In this document: positions 1 through 8,556 of the stretch, piece after piece | How the letters are laid out: each line of letters begins with the position of its first letter | How positions within the stretch are numbered: position 1 is the first letter of the stretch | NCBI GenBank assembly: GCA_947364365.1 | Contig: CANASP010000002.1 | Coordinates: forward strand, 62,001-126,000 | DNA length: 64,000 nucleotides | Source: an uncultured Alistipes sp. | Lineage (GTDB): Bacteria; Bacteroidota; Bacteroidia; Bacteroidales; Rikenellaceae | Direction: 5' to 3' | Made by a program: the position numbers and the translations under genes | The notes under the pieces: model-generated | What the model was told of the DNA's origin: nothing | Seen by the model: the letters and a program-made list of their open reading frames with translations, nothing else | Databases searched by the model: none

Positions 1-1
1 G

Positions 2-2044
2 AAGCTCAACTCGGTGGAGCTGACGGACAAGGGCCACGAGGCGCTGTCGAAGTTCTTCAACGAGGACGGCTTCTTCGTGCTGCCCGACATCGGCGCCGAG
101 GTGGCCGAGATCGAGAAGAGCGACCTCACGGCCGAGGAGAAGGCGCAGCGGCGCGACGCTGTGATCAACGACTACTCGGTCAAGTCGGAGCGCGTCCACA
201 CCGTCCACCAGCTGCTGAAGGCCTACGCCATGTTCGAGAAGGACATCGAGTATGTGGTGATGGACAACAAGGTGAAGATCGTCGACGAGCAGACGGGCCG
301 TATCCTCGAAGGGCGCCGCTACTCCGACGGCCTGCACCAGGCCATCGAGGCCAAGGAGCACGTCAAGGTCGAGGCCGCGACGCAGACCTTCGCGACGATC
401 ACCTTGCAGAACTACTTCCGCATGTACCACAAGCTGGCCGGTATGACCGGTACGGCCGAGACGGAGGCTTCGGAGTTCTGGTCGATCTACAAACTGGACG
501 TCGTGGTGATCCCGACCAACCGGCCCGTGCTGCGCGACGACCGTCAGGACCTGATCTACAAGACCAAGCGCGAGAAGTACAACGCCGTGATCGAGGAGGT
601 CGTCAAGCTCGTCGGAGAGGGCCGGCCCGTGCTCGTGGGCACCACGTCGGTGGAGATCTCGGAGCTGCTGAGCCGCATGCTGAAGCTGCGCGGCATCAAG
701 CATAACGTACTGAACGCCAAGCAGCACGCGCTGGAGGCACAGGTCGTGGCCGAGGCCGGCCGCTCGGGCCAGGTGACCATCGCCACCAACATGGCGGGCC
801 GCGGTACCGACATCAAGCTCACGCCCGAGGTCAAGGCCGCGGGCGGTCTGGCGATCATCGGCACCGAGCGCCACGAGAGCCGCCGCGTCGACCGCCAGCT
901 GCGCGGCCGTGCCGGCCGTCAGGGCGACCCCGGATCGTCGCAGTTCTTCGTCTCGCTGGAGGACGACCTGATGCGTCTGTTCGGCTCGGGCCGCATCGCC
1001 ACGATGATGGACCGCATGGGTCTGAAGGAGGGCGAGGTGATCCAGGCCGGGATGATGACCAAGGCGATCGAGCGCGCGCAAAAGAAGGTCGAGGAGAACA
1101 ACTTCGGCATCCGCAAGCGTCTGCTGGAGTACGACGACGTGATGAACTCGCAGCGCGAGGTGATCTACACGCGCCGCCGCCACGCATTGTACGGCGAGCG
1201 GGTGGAGATCGACCTGAACAACATCATGTACGACTACGCCGAGAACTTCGTCGAGGAGCACCGCGGCATCGAGCTGGAGGATTTCCGCTTCGAGCTGATC
1301 CGCGAGGTGGCCGTCGAGCCGTCGATCGACGCGGCGACCTACGCCTCGGCCAAGCCCGAGGAGCTCGTCGAGGCGATCGTCGCTGACCTGAAGGCCGCCT
1401 ACGCCCGCCGCGCCAAGGCCGTGGCCGACACGGTGCGTCCCGTCATGGAGCGCATCTACGAGGAGCGCCGCGAGCAGCTCGATTCGAACATCTACTTCCC
1501 GCTGACCGACGGCCACCTGGGCTACAACGTGCCGGTGAACCTGCGCCGCTGCCAGGAGACCGACGGAGGGGAGATATATAAGGTATTCTCGAAGGTGGTG
1601 ATGTTCACCTCGATCGACGACGCATGGCGCGAGCACCTGCGCGAGATGGACGACCTGCGCCAGAGCGTGCAGAACGCCTCCTACGAGCAGAAGGACCCGC
1701 TGCTGATCTACAAGTTCGAGTCGTTCGGGCTCTTCTCGAAGATGCTCGTGAAGGTCAACCGCGAGGTGCTCTCGATCCTGGGCCGCGCTTACGTGCCCGT
1801 GAGGGAGCAGCGCCCCGACGAGGCCGAGCGCCAGCGCCAGATGCAGCTGCAACAGCAGCGCGAGCGCGCCAAGGTCGACGTCAACAAGTTGCAGGCCTCG
1901 CGCATGCAGGCCGCCGCGCAGGCCGGGCAGGGCGAGCGGCAGAAGCCCATGCCGATCCAGGCCGAGAAGAAGGTCGGACGCAACGACCCCTGCCCGTGCG
2001 GTTCGGGCAAGAAGTACAAGAACTGCCACGGAAAGGGATTGTAA
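2..2044 (+). CDS. secA: Protein translocase ATPase SecA, C-terminal part (5' end outside window)
   Basis: SecA is the cytoplasmic ATPase that drives unfolded preproteins through SecYEG. The frame is open from base 2, so the start lies outside the window and about 680 codons are visible. What remains covers the end of NBD1 and preprotein cross-linking region, NBD2 with MAGRGTDI (near base 795) and the arginine-rich [16 protein letters not shown], the helical scaffold and wing, and a C-terminal zinc motif [13 protein letters not shown]. That tail normally binds SecB or ribosomes. A short Gln/Arg-rich linker precedes the zinc motif. The nearest upstream ATG or GTG codon should not be taken as a start, because the reading frame continues to the window edge. 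Identification is certain. Confidence 0.98.
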   Translation, partial: KLNSVELTDKGHEALSKFFNEDGFFVLPDIGAEVAEIEKSDLTAEEKAQRRDAVINDYSVKSERVHTVHQLLKAYAMFEKDIEYVVMDNKVKIVDEQTGRILEGRRYSDGLHQAIEAKEHVKVEAATQTFATITLQNYFRMYHKLAGMTGTAETEASEFWSIYKLDVVVIPTNRPVLRDDRQDLIYKTKREKYNAVIEEVVKLVGEGRPVLVGTTSVEISELLSRMLKLRGIKHNVLNAKQHALEAQVVAEAGRSGQVTIATNMAGRGTDIKLTPEVKAAGGLAIIGTERHESRRVDRQLRGRAGRQGDPGSSQFFVSLEDDLMRLFGSGRIATMMDRMGLKEGEVIQAGMMTKAIERAQKKVEENNFGIRKRLLEYDDVMNSQREVIYTRRRHALYGERVEIDLNNIMYDYAENFVEEHRGIELEDFRFELIREVAVEPSIDAATYASAKPEELVEAIVADLKAAYARRAKAVADTVRPVMERIYEERREQLDSNIYFPLTDGHLGYNVPVNLRRCQETDGGEIYKVFSKVVMFTSIDDAWREHLREMDDLRQSVQNASYEQKDPLLIYKFESFGLFSKMLVKVNREVLSILGRAYVPVREQRPDEAERQRQMQLQQQRERAKVDVNKLQASRMQAAAQAGQGERQKPMPIQAEKKVGRNDPCPCGSGKKYKNCHGKGL

Positions 2045-2064
2045 CCGATTGAAAATTTAAATTC

Positions 2065-2088
2065 AAGGGCGGGCTGCGGCCCGCCCTT
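2065..2088 (+). terminator. Hairpin after secA
   Basis: A perfect 10-bp stem (AAGGGCGGGC / GCCCGCCCTT) with a TGCG loop lies 21 bases after the secA stop. No T-run follows, so it may be a weak terminator or an mRNA 3' stabiliser. Confidence 0.5.
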
Positions 2089-2106
2089 GCTGCAAACGAC
2101 GCAGAG

Positions 2107-2541
2107 ATGGGATACCAGGAAGAAAAACAACGGCAGCTGGACATGCGCTACCTGCGCATGGCCCGCATCTGGGCCGAGAACTCCTATTGCGTGCGACGCA
2201 AGGTCGGGGCGCTGATCGTCAAGGACAAGATGATCATATCGGACGGCTACAACGGCACCCCCTCGGGATTCGAGAACGTCTGCGAGGAGAACGACCGCAC
2301 GAAGCCCTACGTGCTCCACGCCGAGGCCAACGCGATCACCAAGGTGGCCAAGTCGGCCAACAACTGCGACGGGTCGACGCTCTACATCACGGCGGCGCCC
2401 TGCATCGAGTGCTCGAAGCTCATCATCCAGGCGGGCATCCGCCGCGTGGTCTACTCCGACGACTACCGCTCGGAGGAGGGGCTCTCGCTGCTGCGCCGCG
2501 TGGGCATCGAGTGTGTGAAATACGACCTGGCTACGCTCTGA
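2107..2541 (+). CDS. Deoxycytidylate (dCMP) deaminase family protein
   Basis: This 144-residue cytoplasmic zinc enzyme probably deaminates dCMP to dUMP, feeding thymidylate synthesis. The zinc site is complete: H71-A-E73 with E73 as the proton shuttle, and P98-C99-I-E-C102. The segment DGYNGTPSGFENVCE (residues 46-60) is typical of dCMP/ComEB-type deaminases rather than cytidine or tRNA adenosine deaminases. Length matches the family. The gene follows secA after a hairpin and ends 14 bases before the start of a GH76 lipoprotein, so the two may share a transcript although their functions look unrelated. Confidence 0.9.
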   Translation: MGYQEEKQRQLDMRYLRMARIWAENSYCVRRKVGALIVKDKMIISDGYNGTPSGFENVCEENDRTKPYVLHAEANAITKVAKSANNCDGSTLYITAAPCIECSKLIIQAGIRRVVYSDDYRSEEGLSLLRRVGIECVKYDLATL

Positions 2542-2555
2542 CAAACCGAAAATTC

Positions 2556-3884
2556 ATGCGATTCGACTCTTTTCACGCAGCCGTCGCGGCGTGCCTGCTG
2601 GCGGCGGCGGTATCGTGCGGCTCGCGCGACCTGCCATCGGCGATCACGCCCGACGACGCCTGGAAGGCCTACGATGCCTTCAACAGCACGTACCTCGACC
2701 CGGTCAAACACATCTACAAGAACACCGACCGCGATTCGGCCGCCGTCGACCGGTGGAACGGCGCCGCCGCCATCTGGTGCCAGCCCATGTATGTCGACAT
2801 GGCGATGAACGCCTCGGAGCTCGCCGCGCGGGCCGGCGACGCCCGCCGTGCCGCCCGCTACCGCGACCTTGCCGCGCGACTGCTCCGGGGCAATATCGAC
2901 CACTATGCCGGATTCGACTTCGACGACGGGAACACCAACACGGGATGGTTCATCTACGACGACATCCAGTGGTGGACCATCACGCTGGCACGTGCCGCGA
3001 AGTTCTTCGGCGACGACAGCTACCGCGCTCTCGCGGCCCGGAGTTTCGCCCGCGTGTGGTACGGCTCCCCGCGCATAGGCGACACGGGATCCTATGCCGA
3101 CCCGTCGAAGGGGCTCGGAGGCGGGATGTTCTGGCAATGGCAGCCGCTCGAAAATCCCGAGGCCAACCAATCCGGCGACGGCAAGATGTCGTGCATCAAT
3201 TTCCCCACCGTCATCGCCGCCATGCTGCTTCACGATCTTACCCCCGAGACACAGGAGGCCGACGACGATCCCGACCGATGGAGCAACCGGCACGGCGATT
3301 TCGTCCGCCCGCATTTCGAGACCAAAGCGCGTTATCTCGAAATAGCGCGCGAGATCTACGACTGGTCGGTGGAGAATCTGACCGATCCGGCGTCGGGCAT
3401 GGTGCACGACCACCGGCACGGCGACCGCCCGGGCGGGCATCCGCTGCTCTACAACCAGGGCACGTTCATCGGCGCCTCCGTCCTGCTCTACGAGGCGACT
3501 TCGGATCGGCGCTACCTCAACCATGCCGTAAAGGGGGCCGACTACAGCGTGGAGCGGCTCGCGACAGCCGACGGATACCTCCCCTGGGCCCACAGCGAGG
3601 AGGAGCCCTACGCGCAGGGGAGCCTCGAACAGGGCATCTATCCGGCGATATGGGCGCAGTACATGAAACGGCTCGTCGAAGCGTGCGGGGAGGAGAAGTA
3701 TCTGCCCTTCATCGAGAAAAACATGGCCGACGGATGGAAACACCGCAATGCCGAGACCTCCGTCTGCGACGGAGAGGCGGGACGGCAGACCGCCGCCGAC
3801 AACGTCATCGGCAGCTACGCCGCCTCGTCGACCCCCGCGCTGATGCTGCTCTTCACTCCGGCAGAGGCTAAAAAGCGCGATTGA
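2556..3884 (+). CDS. Glycoside hydrolase family 76 lipoprotein (alpha-1,6-mannanase-like)
   Basis: A 442-residue predicted lipoprotein: the N-terminus has a hydrophobic stretch ending at C21 (LLAAAVSC). The rest matches the GH76 (alpha/alpha)6 barrel. The hallmark adjacent acid pair is D135-D136 in IYDDIQWW, and the motif YNQGTFIGASVLLYE near residue 305 is also typical. GH76 enzymes cleave alpha-1,6-mannan backbones such as fungal mannan. The start at 2556 is chosen because it gives a normal signal peptide; the open frame extends further upstream but only as antisense-free overlap with the deaminase gene. No SusCD pair is adjacent, so this copy stands outside a classic PUL. Family call strong, exact substrate inferred. 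Confidence 0.88.
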   Translation: MRFDSFHAAVAACLLAAAVSCGSRDLPSAITPDDAWKAYDAFNSTYLDPVKHIYKNTDRDSAAVDRWNGAAAIWCQPMYVDMAMNASELAARAGDARRAARYRDLAARLLRGNIDHYAGFDFDDGNTNTGWFIYDDIQWWTITLARAAKFFGDDSYRALAARSFARVWYGSPRIGDTGSYADPSKGLGGGMFWQWQPLENPEANQSGDGKMSCINFPTVIAAMLLHDLTPETQEADDDPDRWSNRHGDFVRPHFETKARYLEIAREIYDWSVENLTDPASGMVHDHRHGDRPGGHPLLYNQGTFIGASVLLYEATSDRRYLNHAVKGADYSVERLATADGYLPWAHSEEEPYAQGSLEQGIYPAIWAQYMKRLVEACGEEKYLPFIEKNMADGWKHRNAETSVCDGEAGRQTAADNVIGSYAASSTPALMLLFTPAEAKKRD

Positions 3885-3903
3885 GGAGCGACCGCTGCAA
3901 AAG

Positions 3904-3943
3904 ACGAAGCGCGCCCTCCCCTGTCGGGAAGGGCGCGCTTCGT
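3904..3943 (+). terminator. Strong hairpin terminator after GH76 gene
   Basis: A 14-bp stem (ACGAAGCGCGCCCT / AGGGCGCGCTTCGT) extended by CCC/GGG around a bulged A begins 20 bases after the GH76 stop. Only a short TTT follows. Confidence 0.75.
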
Positions 3944-3961
3944 TTGCCGGCAAAGGCCGGG

Positions 3962-4087
3962 GCGGACGGGGAGCAGACAGGAGCGGACGAGTGCGGACGG
4001 AAGCGGACGGGGAGGACGGGAACGGACGGGAACGGACGGGAACGGACGAGTGCGGACGAGTGCGGACGAGTGCGGACGGGAGCGCGG
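3962..4087 (+). repeat. Intergenic tandem array with 10-bp period
   Basis: About twelve imperfect decamers of the type GAACGGACGG or GTGCGGACGA run head to tail between two convergent genes (GH76 and DUF1349). The period of 10 is kept although the first three bases vary. Read from the minus strand the array is C-rich and poor in G, which would leave an unstructured RNA at the 3' end of the DUF1349 message. Confidence 0.8.
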
Positions 4088-4126
4088 ATAGAGTGCCCGG
4101 CCGCACCGAGCCGCCCGACCGCTACC

Positions 4127-4783
4127 CTACTGCCGCGCGGCCCACTCCAGGCGCCGCTGGTCGGGCAGGTGCGTCACCGAGAAGTGCTCGAAGAGGGCCT
4201 CGAACCCCTCGCCATCGGGCGAGGCGGCCATCAGCCCCACCTGCACGGGACAGCGGTCGGACAGGTAGCAGGTGCGCACCGTGCGGAAGCACTCGCCGTC
4301 GAGCGAGTAGGCCACCTCCACCGCATCGAGCCGGCGCACGGCACGGATCCAGAGCGAGCGGGGCGCCTCGCCGAGCGCGACGACACTCCAGTCGGAGGTT
4401 TCGTGGGTCACCACCGTCGAGACGTTCTGCACGCCGTCGACGAACTCGACGCCGCACTTGATCCAATGCTCGTGGTCGATGCGCAGCATGAGGCCCATCT
4501 GGTCGAAGGTCGTGCGGTAGTCGCCCGTGATCTTCACCGTGGCCTCGAACTCGCCGCCGTAGGTGGCGTAACAGAAGGGCGCGTCGTCGACCGTGAAGCC
4601 GTAGTGGGTGATGCGCCAGTAGTCGGTCTTCGGGGTCACCCGCATCACCAGGGTCGCATCGTCGCGGATCTCCCACGACGAGGGCTCGTTGAACCATTGC
4701 ATGCGGTCGAGCCGCTGTGCCGAAACTTCGCCCGCACGAAGCAGTGCGAGGGGCGCGAGGAGCGCCAGAAACATCTTTTTCAT
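4127..4783 (-). CDS. DUF1349 (concanavalin A-like) exported protein
   Basis: A 218-residue protein with a signal peptide (about residues 1-22, ending VSAQ) followed by one DUF1349 domain, a jelly-roll fold of unknown role often linked to carbohydrate binding. Typical segments are DYWRITHYGFTVDDAPF, FDQMGLMLRIDHEHWIKCGV and the later VTHETSDWSV. There is no lipobox, so it is probably periplasmic or secreted. It is transcribed away from the LuxR-type gene at 4875, and both promoters appear to use one palindrome at 4837-4852. No terminator is obvious downstream apart from the decamer array. Confidence 0.85.
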   Translation of the reverse strand: MKKMFLALLAPLALLRAGEVSAQRLDRMQWFNEPSSWEIRDDATLVMRVTPKTDYWRITHYGFTVDDAPFCYATYGGEFEATVKITGDYRTTFDQMGLMLRIDHEHWIKCGVEFVDGVQNVSTVVTHETSDWSVVALGEAPRSLWIRAVRRLDAVEVAYSLDGECFRTVRTCYLSDRCPVQVGLMAASPDGEGFEALFEHFSVTHLPDQRRLEWAARQ

Positions 4784-4836
4784 ATATTATTAAGGTATCT
4801 GATGTCGTGTCCGGGCGGAATAACCACCCGATTGAT

Positions 4837-4852
4837 TACCTTTGCAAAGGTA
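4837..4852. promoter_or_regulatory. Palindromic divergent promoter (-7 element on both strands)
   Basis: TACCTTTGCAAAGGTA is a perfect 16-bp palindrome. Each half is a consensus Bacteroidetes -7 box (TAnnTTTG) facing outward. It ends 30 bases before the LuxR-type ATG (4875) and lies about 53-68 bases before the DUF1349 start. Confidence 0.7.
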
Positions 4853-4874
4853 AAACCCGCACGAAACAACCGCA

Positions 4875-5675
4875 ATGGTGAAAAATAACCATTTTGACCC
4901 GGCTCCGCTGCACCGCCTCGACGAAGCGTTGCGCGGACAGCGGTTCCACCGCGACGACCCGGCGACCATGGAACCCTACCGCCGCATCGCCGCGCTGTAC
5001 AGCCGAACCGAGGAGGCGACGGCCGTGCTGAGCGACCTGAAGAGCGACCGCAGCCAGCTGTTCCACGGCGGTTTCTCAACGGCGATGGGGCTCGACACCG
5101 CATCGCGGATCGACTCGATCTGGGAGGAGGCGATCTACGCACGCATCCACCCCGACGACCTGGCGGCGCGCCATCTGCTCGAACTGCAACTCTTCGGGCT
5201 GCTCAAGCGGCTCCCGCCTGCCGAGCGCACGCGCTACCACACGCGGAGCATCGTGCGCATGGCCGACGCCGCGGGACGCTACCGCGCGGTGGAGCACCGC
5301 ACGTTCTACCTGGCCTCGGATGCCGCGGGGGCGCTCCACCTGGCACTCTGCCTCTACTCCTTCGCTCCGACCGACCATCTGCCGGAACGATTCGAGGGGA
5401 TCATCCAGAACAAGGCCACGGGCGCAGTGATCCGCAGCGACGCGACGCAAGCCGAACGGCTGCTCACCCGGCGCGAGAAGGAGGTGCTGCGGGCCGTGGG
5501 CGAAGGGCTGGCGAGCAAGCAGATCGCCCTGCGGCTGGGGATCAGCAAGCACACGGTGGACCGCCACCGGCAGAACATCATGGAGAAGCTGCGCGCAGGC
5601 AGCGCGATCGAGGCGCTGCGCGTGGCCCGGAGCATCGGGGCGCTGGACGCCGATCCGGCGCAGGCCCCCGCATAG
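4875..5675 (+). CDS. LuxR-type HTH transcriptional regulator with N-terminal PAS-like region
   Basis: A 266-residue cytoplasmic regulator. Residues about 195-255 form a LuxR/FixJ-type helix-turn-helix (LTRREKEVLRAVGEGLASKQ, then KHTVDRHRQNIMEKL). The preceding 190 residues carry no phosphoacceptor-type receiver domain; their layout, with IHPDDL and an aromatic-rich strand region, resembles a PAS-type sensor as found in many Bacteroidetes LuxR proteins. The ATG at 4875 sits 30 bases after a -7 box. Its divergent partner encodes the DUF1349 protein, a candidate target. The ligand cannot be deduced. Confidence 0.85.
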   Translation: MVKNNHFDPAPLHRLDEALRGQRFHRDDPATMEPYRRIAALYSRTEEATAVLSDLKSDRSQLFHGGFSTAMGLDTASRIDSIWEEAIYARIHPDDLAARHLLELQLFGLLKRLPPAERTRYHTRSIVRMADAAGRYRAVEHRTFYLASDAAGALHLALCLYSFAPTDHLPERFEGIIQNKATGAVIRSDATQAERLLTRREKEVLRAVGEGLASKQIALRLGISKHTVDRHRQNIMEKLRAGSAIEALRVARSIGALDADPAQAPA

Positions 5676-5730
5676 CCGCGCGCGGGCACGGAATTTGGGC
5701 GGCATACGACAAACGCAAAAAAACACCGCT

Positions 5731-6465
5731 ATGAAACGTATCGTCATCGTAGGCGCCACGTCGGGCATCGGGCTCGAGGTCGCGCGCAAGTACATCGCCC
5801 GGGGCTGGCACGTGGGCGTCGCCGGCCGCAACGCCGAGGCGCTCGCGGCACTCGTGGCCTCGGCACCCGACCGGGTCGTCGCCGAACGCATCGACATCCT
5901 CGATGCGGAAGCGCCCGAGCGGCTCCGCTCACTCGTCGAACGGCTGGGCGGCATGGAGATCTACCTCCACTCGTCGGGAGTCGGCAGCCGCAACCTGGAG
6001 CTGGATCCAGCCGTCGAGATCGCCACGCTGCGGACCAACGGCGAGGGATTCGTCCGCATGGCGACGGCTGCCTTCGCCTGGATGCGCACCCACGGCGGGG
6101 GCCGCATCGCCGCCATCACCTCGATCGCCGGCACGCGGGGGCTGGGCAGCGCCCCAGCCTACTCGGCGACCAAACGCATGCAGTATGCCTACCTCGACGC
6201 GCTAGACCAGCTCGCCCGCATGGAGGGGCTCCCGATCCGCTTTACGGACATCCGGCCCGGCTTCGTCGCCACGCCGCTGCTCAACCCCGAGCACGGCTAT
6301 CCGCTGCTGATGCAACCCGAGGCCGTGGCCGCGCGCATTGTCGGCGCGCTCGACCGGGGCCGCCGGCGCGTGGTCATCGACCGCCGCTACGCGCTGCTCG
6401 TGGGGCTCTGGCGGATGATCCCCCAGTGGCTGTGGGTGCGGCTGAAGGTGCGCAGCGGGAAGTGA
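5731..6465 (+). CDS. Short-chain dehydrogenase/reductase (SDR)
   Basis: A classical SDR of 244 residues with a Rossmann fold. It shows the dinucleotide motif GATSGIG (residues 8-14), a catalytic Ser in the AAITSIAG strand near 130, and Y144-x3-K148 in YSATK. The start at 5731 gives the usual MKRIVIVGAT opening; an earlier in-frame codon at 5695 adds twelve unconvincing residues. The C-terminal basic, aromatic stretch (WRMIPQWLWVRLKV) could be an amphipathic membrane-associated helix. The substrate is unknown. It follows the LuxR gene on the same strand after 55 bases. Confidence 0.9.
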   Translation: MKRIVIVGATSGIGLEVARKYIARGWHVGVAGRNAEALAALVASAPDRVVAERIDILDAEAPERLRSLVERLGGMEIYLHSSGVGSRNLELDPAVEIATLRTNGEGFVRMATAAFAWMRTHGGGRIAAITSIAGTRGLGSAPAYSATKRMQYAYLDALDQLARMEGLPIRFTDIRPGFVATPLLNPEHGYPLLMQPEAVAARIVGALDRGRRRVVIDRRYALLVGLWRMIPQWLWVRLKVRSGK

Positions 6466-6584
6466 CGCCCGGCTCACCGGAGAGCACGACAGGTCCGCAG
6501 GCAGGTGATCTCGTATAAAATCGGTTCCGGCGCCCCGCCCGGCGCAAAGCCGCACAGGGATGCAAAAAATAATCCGCCTTTTTC

Positions 6585-6614
6585 TTGGAGGGGGGGGGTA
6601 TCGGGCTATCTTTG
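6585..6614 (+). promoter_or_regulatory. Promoter with G9 homopolymer in the spacer
   Basis: A TTGG at 6585-6588 and a consensus TATCTTTG at 6607-6614 are separated by 18 bases, of which 6590-6598 are nine consecutive G. The lipoprotein start follows at 6637. Slippage in the tract would change promoter spacing. Confidence 0.65.
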
Positions 6615-6636
6615 CACCGAAGACAACCCCGAAACC

Positions 6637-8154
6637 ATGAAACGCACGATCGACATCCCCGCATCCGTCCTACGGATGCTCATCGCACTTCCGCTGCTCG
6701 CCGCGACCGGCTGCGGCTCCGACGACACCGCGCTCCCGACGGAGCCCACGGCGGAGAGTATCGTCATTAGCGGCCGCATCGCCACGACCGGCGACGCTCC
6801 CCTAAGCCGCATACCGCTGCGCGTGGATTACGAGACGTGGAGCTCGGCTACCCCGCAGAGGCGCATCCGCAAGGCCGAAGCGGTCACCGACGACGACGGG
6901 CACTACCGCATCTTCTTCGACACCTCCGAGCCGACACCTCCGGCAACCCACCGGGCCTTTTACAACCTCTACGCCGACCTGGGCGGACTGTCGGCACGCG
7001 ACTACATCCTGCCGTCGGATGCCGATGCGGCGAACGGCACGGAGACGCTGCTCGTCCAGTCCTACACGGGACAGAACAAGGGGTCGGCCCAGGAAATAAA
7101 CCTCCACGTTCCACGGAAAAGGGTCCTCACCGTGCATCTGACGGGATATGACGAGGCCGACGACCTCTACGTCGGCAACACGATCCGATACGGCAACGAC
7201 CGGGCGAGGATGCTCTTCCCCGCGCGGCGCACGGCCGACGGAGACCGAACGGCCACGGTGACCTGCGCGCTGGGCGAGACCAACAGCCTGACGGTGGAGG
7301 GCCCGGGCAAAGAGCCGGAGGAGCCGCTGGAGCTCTTCGTCGACGAGGAGTGCGACACGCAGGTCACGATCGCAAGCCGCCGCGTGCCGAAGGCCGCCCG
7401 GTTCCGTCTGACGAAGGCGGGCCACTCCTCGCTGATGGGCGAGGAGTATCCGCTCCCGGCGCCGTTCGACCTCATAACGTTCCGCATCACCGCCCCCGAC
7501 GGCCGCTACGACCCGCTCGGCTTCCCCGACTACACGCGCTACTACGACTCGATCGTCTGGCGCGCCGAGGGGCTGCCCGACACGATGCCGATCTATCGCA
7601 GCCGGCACGACGGCCAGGGCTCGGAGGAGCGGTTCTCGTCGCAGTGGAGCAGCTACTTCTTCCGCAGCGGGCAGGTGACGAGCTACGCGGCGGGATACCG
7701 CGGCGGAGAGGCGGTGTATGCCGACACGCTGCGGCTCGCGCTCTACGAACGCGACTTCCTCTGCTTCGACTGGGAGGAGGGCAACGTCTCGCTGACGGGC
7801 GGCTACGACGGCGTCTACTGCCGGCTGGACCGGAGCCGCGAGTACCGGGTCTGCCACACCGAGCAGACCGACGGAACACGTTATGCACGGATCGCCGTCG
7901 CGCATGCCGGAGAGCTCGATGACGAAGCCTTCGCCGGCCATGCCCGCGAGGCGCTGCTCCGCCTGATGGAGGAGAACCTGGGCCGCGGGCAGTCGGGCGA
8001 GGGCAATGCCGGAGCGTTCGTATGCCTGCCCGAAGGGGCCGAGCCGGTATGGTACTGGGAGAACGCCACGACACGGATCATGCTGCTGCACGAACCGGCG
8101 ACGGAGTTCGAACGCGAGACCTACCGCCTGCACGTCGAGGCCGCACGGCCGTAA
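6637..8154 (+). CDS. Predicted surface or outer-membrane lipoprotein, function unknown
   Basis: A 505-residue protein with an SPII signal (LPLLAATGC, C26) followed by acidic residues, a pattern often seen on Bacteroidetes lipoproteins. Residues about 42-110 (SIVISGRIATTGDAPLSRI ... VTDDDGHYRIFF) look like a carboxypeptidase-regulatory/transthyretin-type beta-sandwich as in minor fimbrial and SusE-like surface proteins. The rest is not recognised; it is rich in Tyr, Arg and Glu and has no obvious catalytic motif. The start at 6637 is supported by the promoter 23 bases upstream and by the signal peptide. Its expression may be phase-variable because of the G9 tract in the promoter. It is monocistronic. 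Confidence 0.7.
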   Translation: MKRTIDIPASVLRMLIALPLLAATGCGSDDTALPTEPTAESIVISGRIATTGDAPLSRIPLRVDYETWSSATPQRRIRKAEAVTDDDGHYRIFFDTSEPTPPATHRAFYNLYADLGGLSARDYILPSDADAANGTETLLVQSYTGQNKGSAQEINLHVPRKRVLTVHLTGYDEADDLYVGNTIRYGNDRARMLFPARRTADGDRTATVTCALGETNSLTVEGPGKEPEEPLELFVDEECDTQVTIASRRVPKAARFRLTKAGHSSLMGEEYPLPAPFDLITFRITAPDGRYDPLGFPDYTRYYDSIVWRAEGLPDTMPIYRSRHDGQGSEERFSSQWSSYFFRSGQVTSYAAGYRGGEAVYADTLRLALYERDFLCFDWEEGNVSLTGGYDGVYCRLDRSREYRVCHTEQTDGTRYARIAVAHAGELDDEAFAGHAREALLRLMEENLGRGQSGEGNAGAFVCLPEGAEPVWYWENATTRIMLLHEPATEFERETYRLHVEAARP

Positions 8155-8407
8155 CGGAAGGCGCGGCCCGGACGGGTCCCGCGCGTCCGCAAGGGGCTGG
8201 AGCGGCAAAAGCGGCAGGGTGCGGACCGGTCCGCAGCCGGATGGAACGGCAGGGCGCAGGCTATTGCACTTCGGGTCGACCCGAAGTGCGGCGGCCCGCA
8301 GCCACCCGGCACGGAGGGCCGCTTCACTCGCATCCGCTCGAAAAGCTGCCTCCGCCGGCTGCGGACCGAAAAAGGAATAACCATTCGTCAATCGCCTTTA
8401 CCTATAA
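8155..8407. other. Gene-free interval between lipoprotein and ssb terminator
   Basis: No credible coding frame is seen here. The first 70 bases show nothing notable; the rest is occupied by the dispersed hairpin repeat (8266-8375) and an inverted fragment of its 3' end (around 8226-8240). Confidence 0.6.
8266..8375 (+). repeat. Dispersed hairpin repeat, copy 1
   Basis: It opens with a perfect 24-base palindrome (arms GCACTTCGGGTC), then a conserved block GGCGGCCCGCAGCCACCCGG, a second potential stem GCGGCCC/GGGCCGC, and ends CCGGCTGCGGACCG. The same order of elements occurs at 25725-25826 and 36725-36830 and, inverted, at 25587-25686. An inverted partial end (GGTCCGCAGCCGG) lies just upstream near 8228. 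Confidence 0.75.
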
Positions 8408-8438
8408 AAAGGGCTTCCCTCTACGAGGGAAGCCCTTT
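8408..8438 (-). terminator. Terminator for the ssb transcript
   Basis: A perfect 14-bp stem (AAAGGGCTTCCCTC / GAGGGAAGCCCTTT) with a 3-base loop. On the minus strand it runs into TTTTATA, so it fits the end of the ssb message, about 120 bases past the stop. Confidence 0.8.
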
Positions 8439-8556
8439 GGGGTTGTGTACGACGGCCAGCTGCCGCGAGCGGTCCATCCGATTCGCCCTATTCGGCATCC
8501 GAGTCCAGTCCGATTCGTCCGATCGGTCCGGCCCGGCAGTCTGCCGCTGCGACCGG

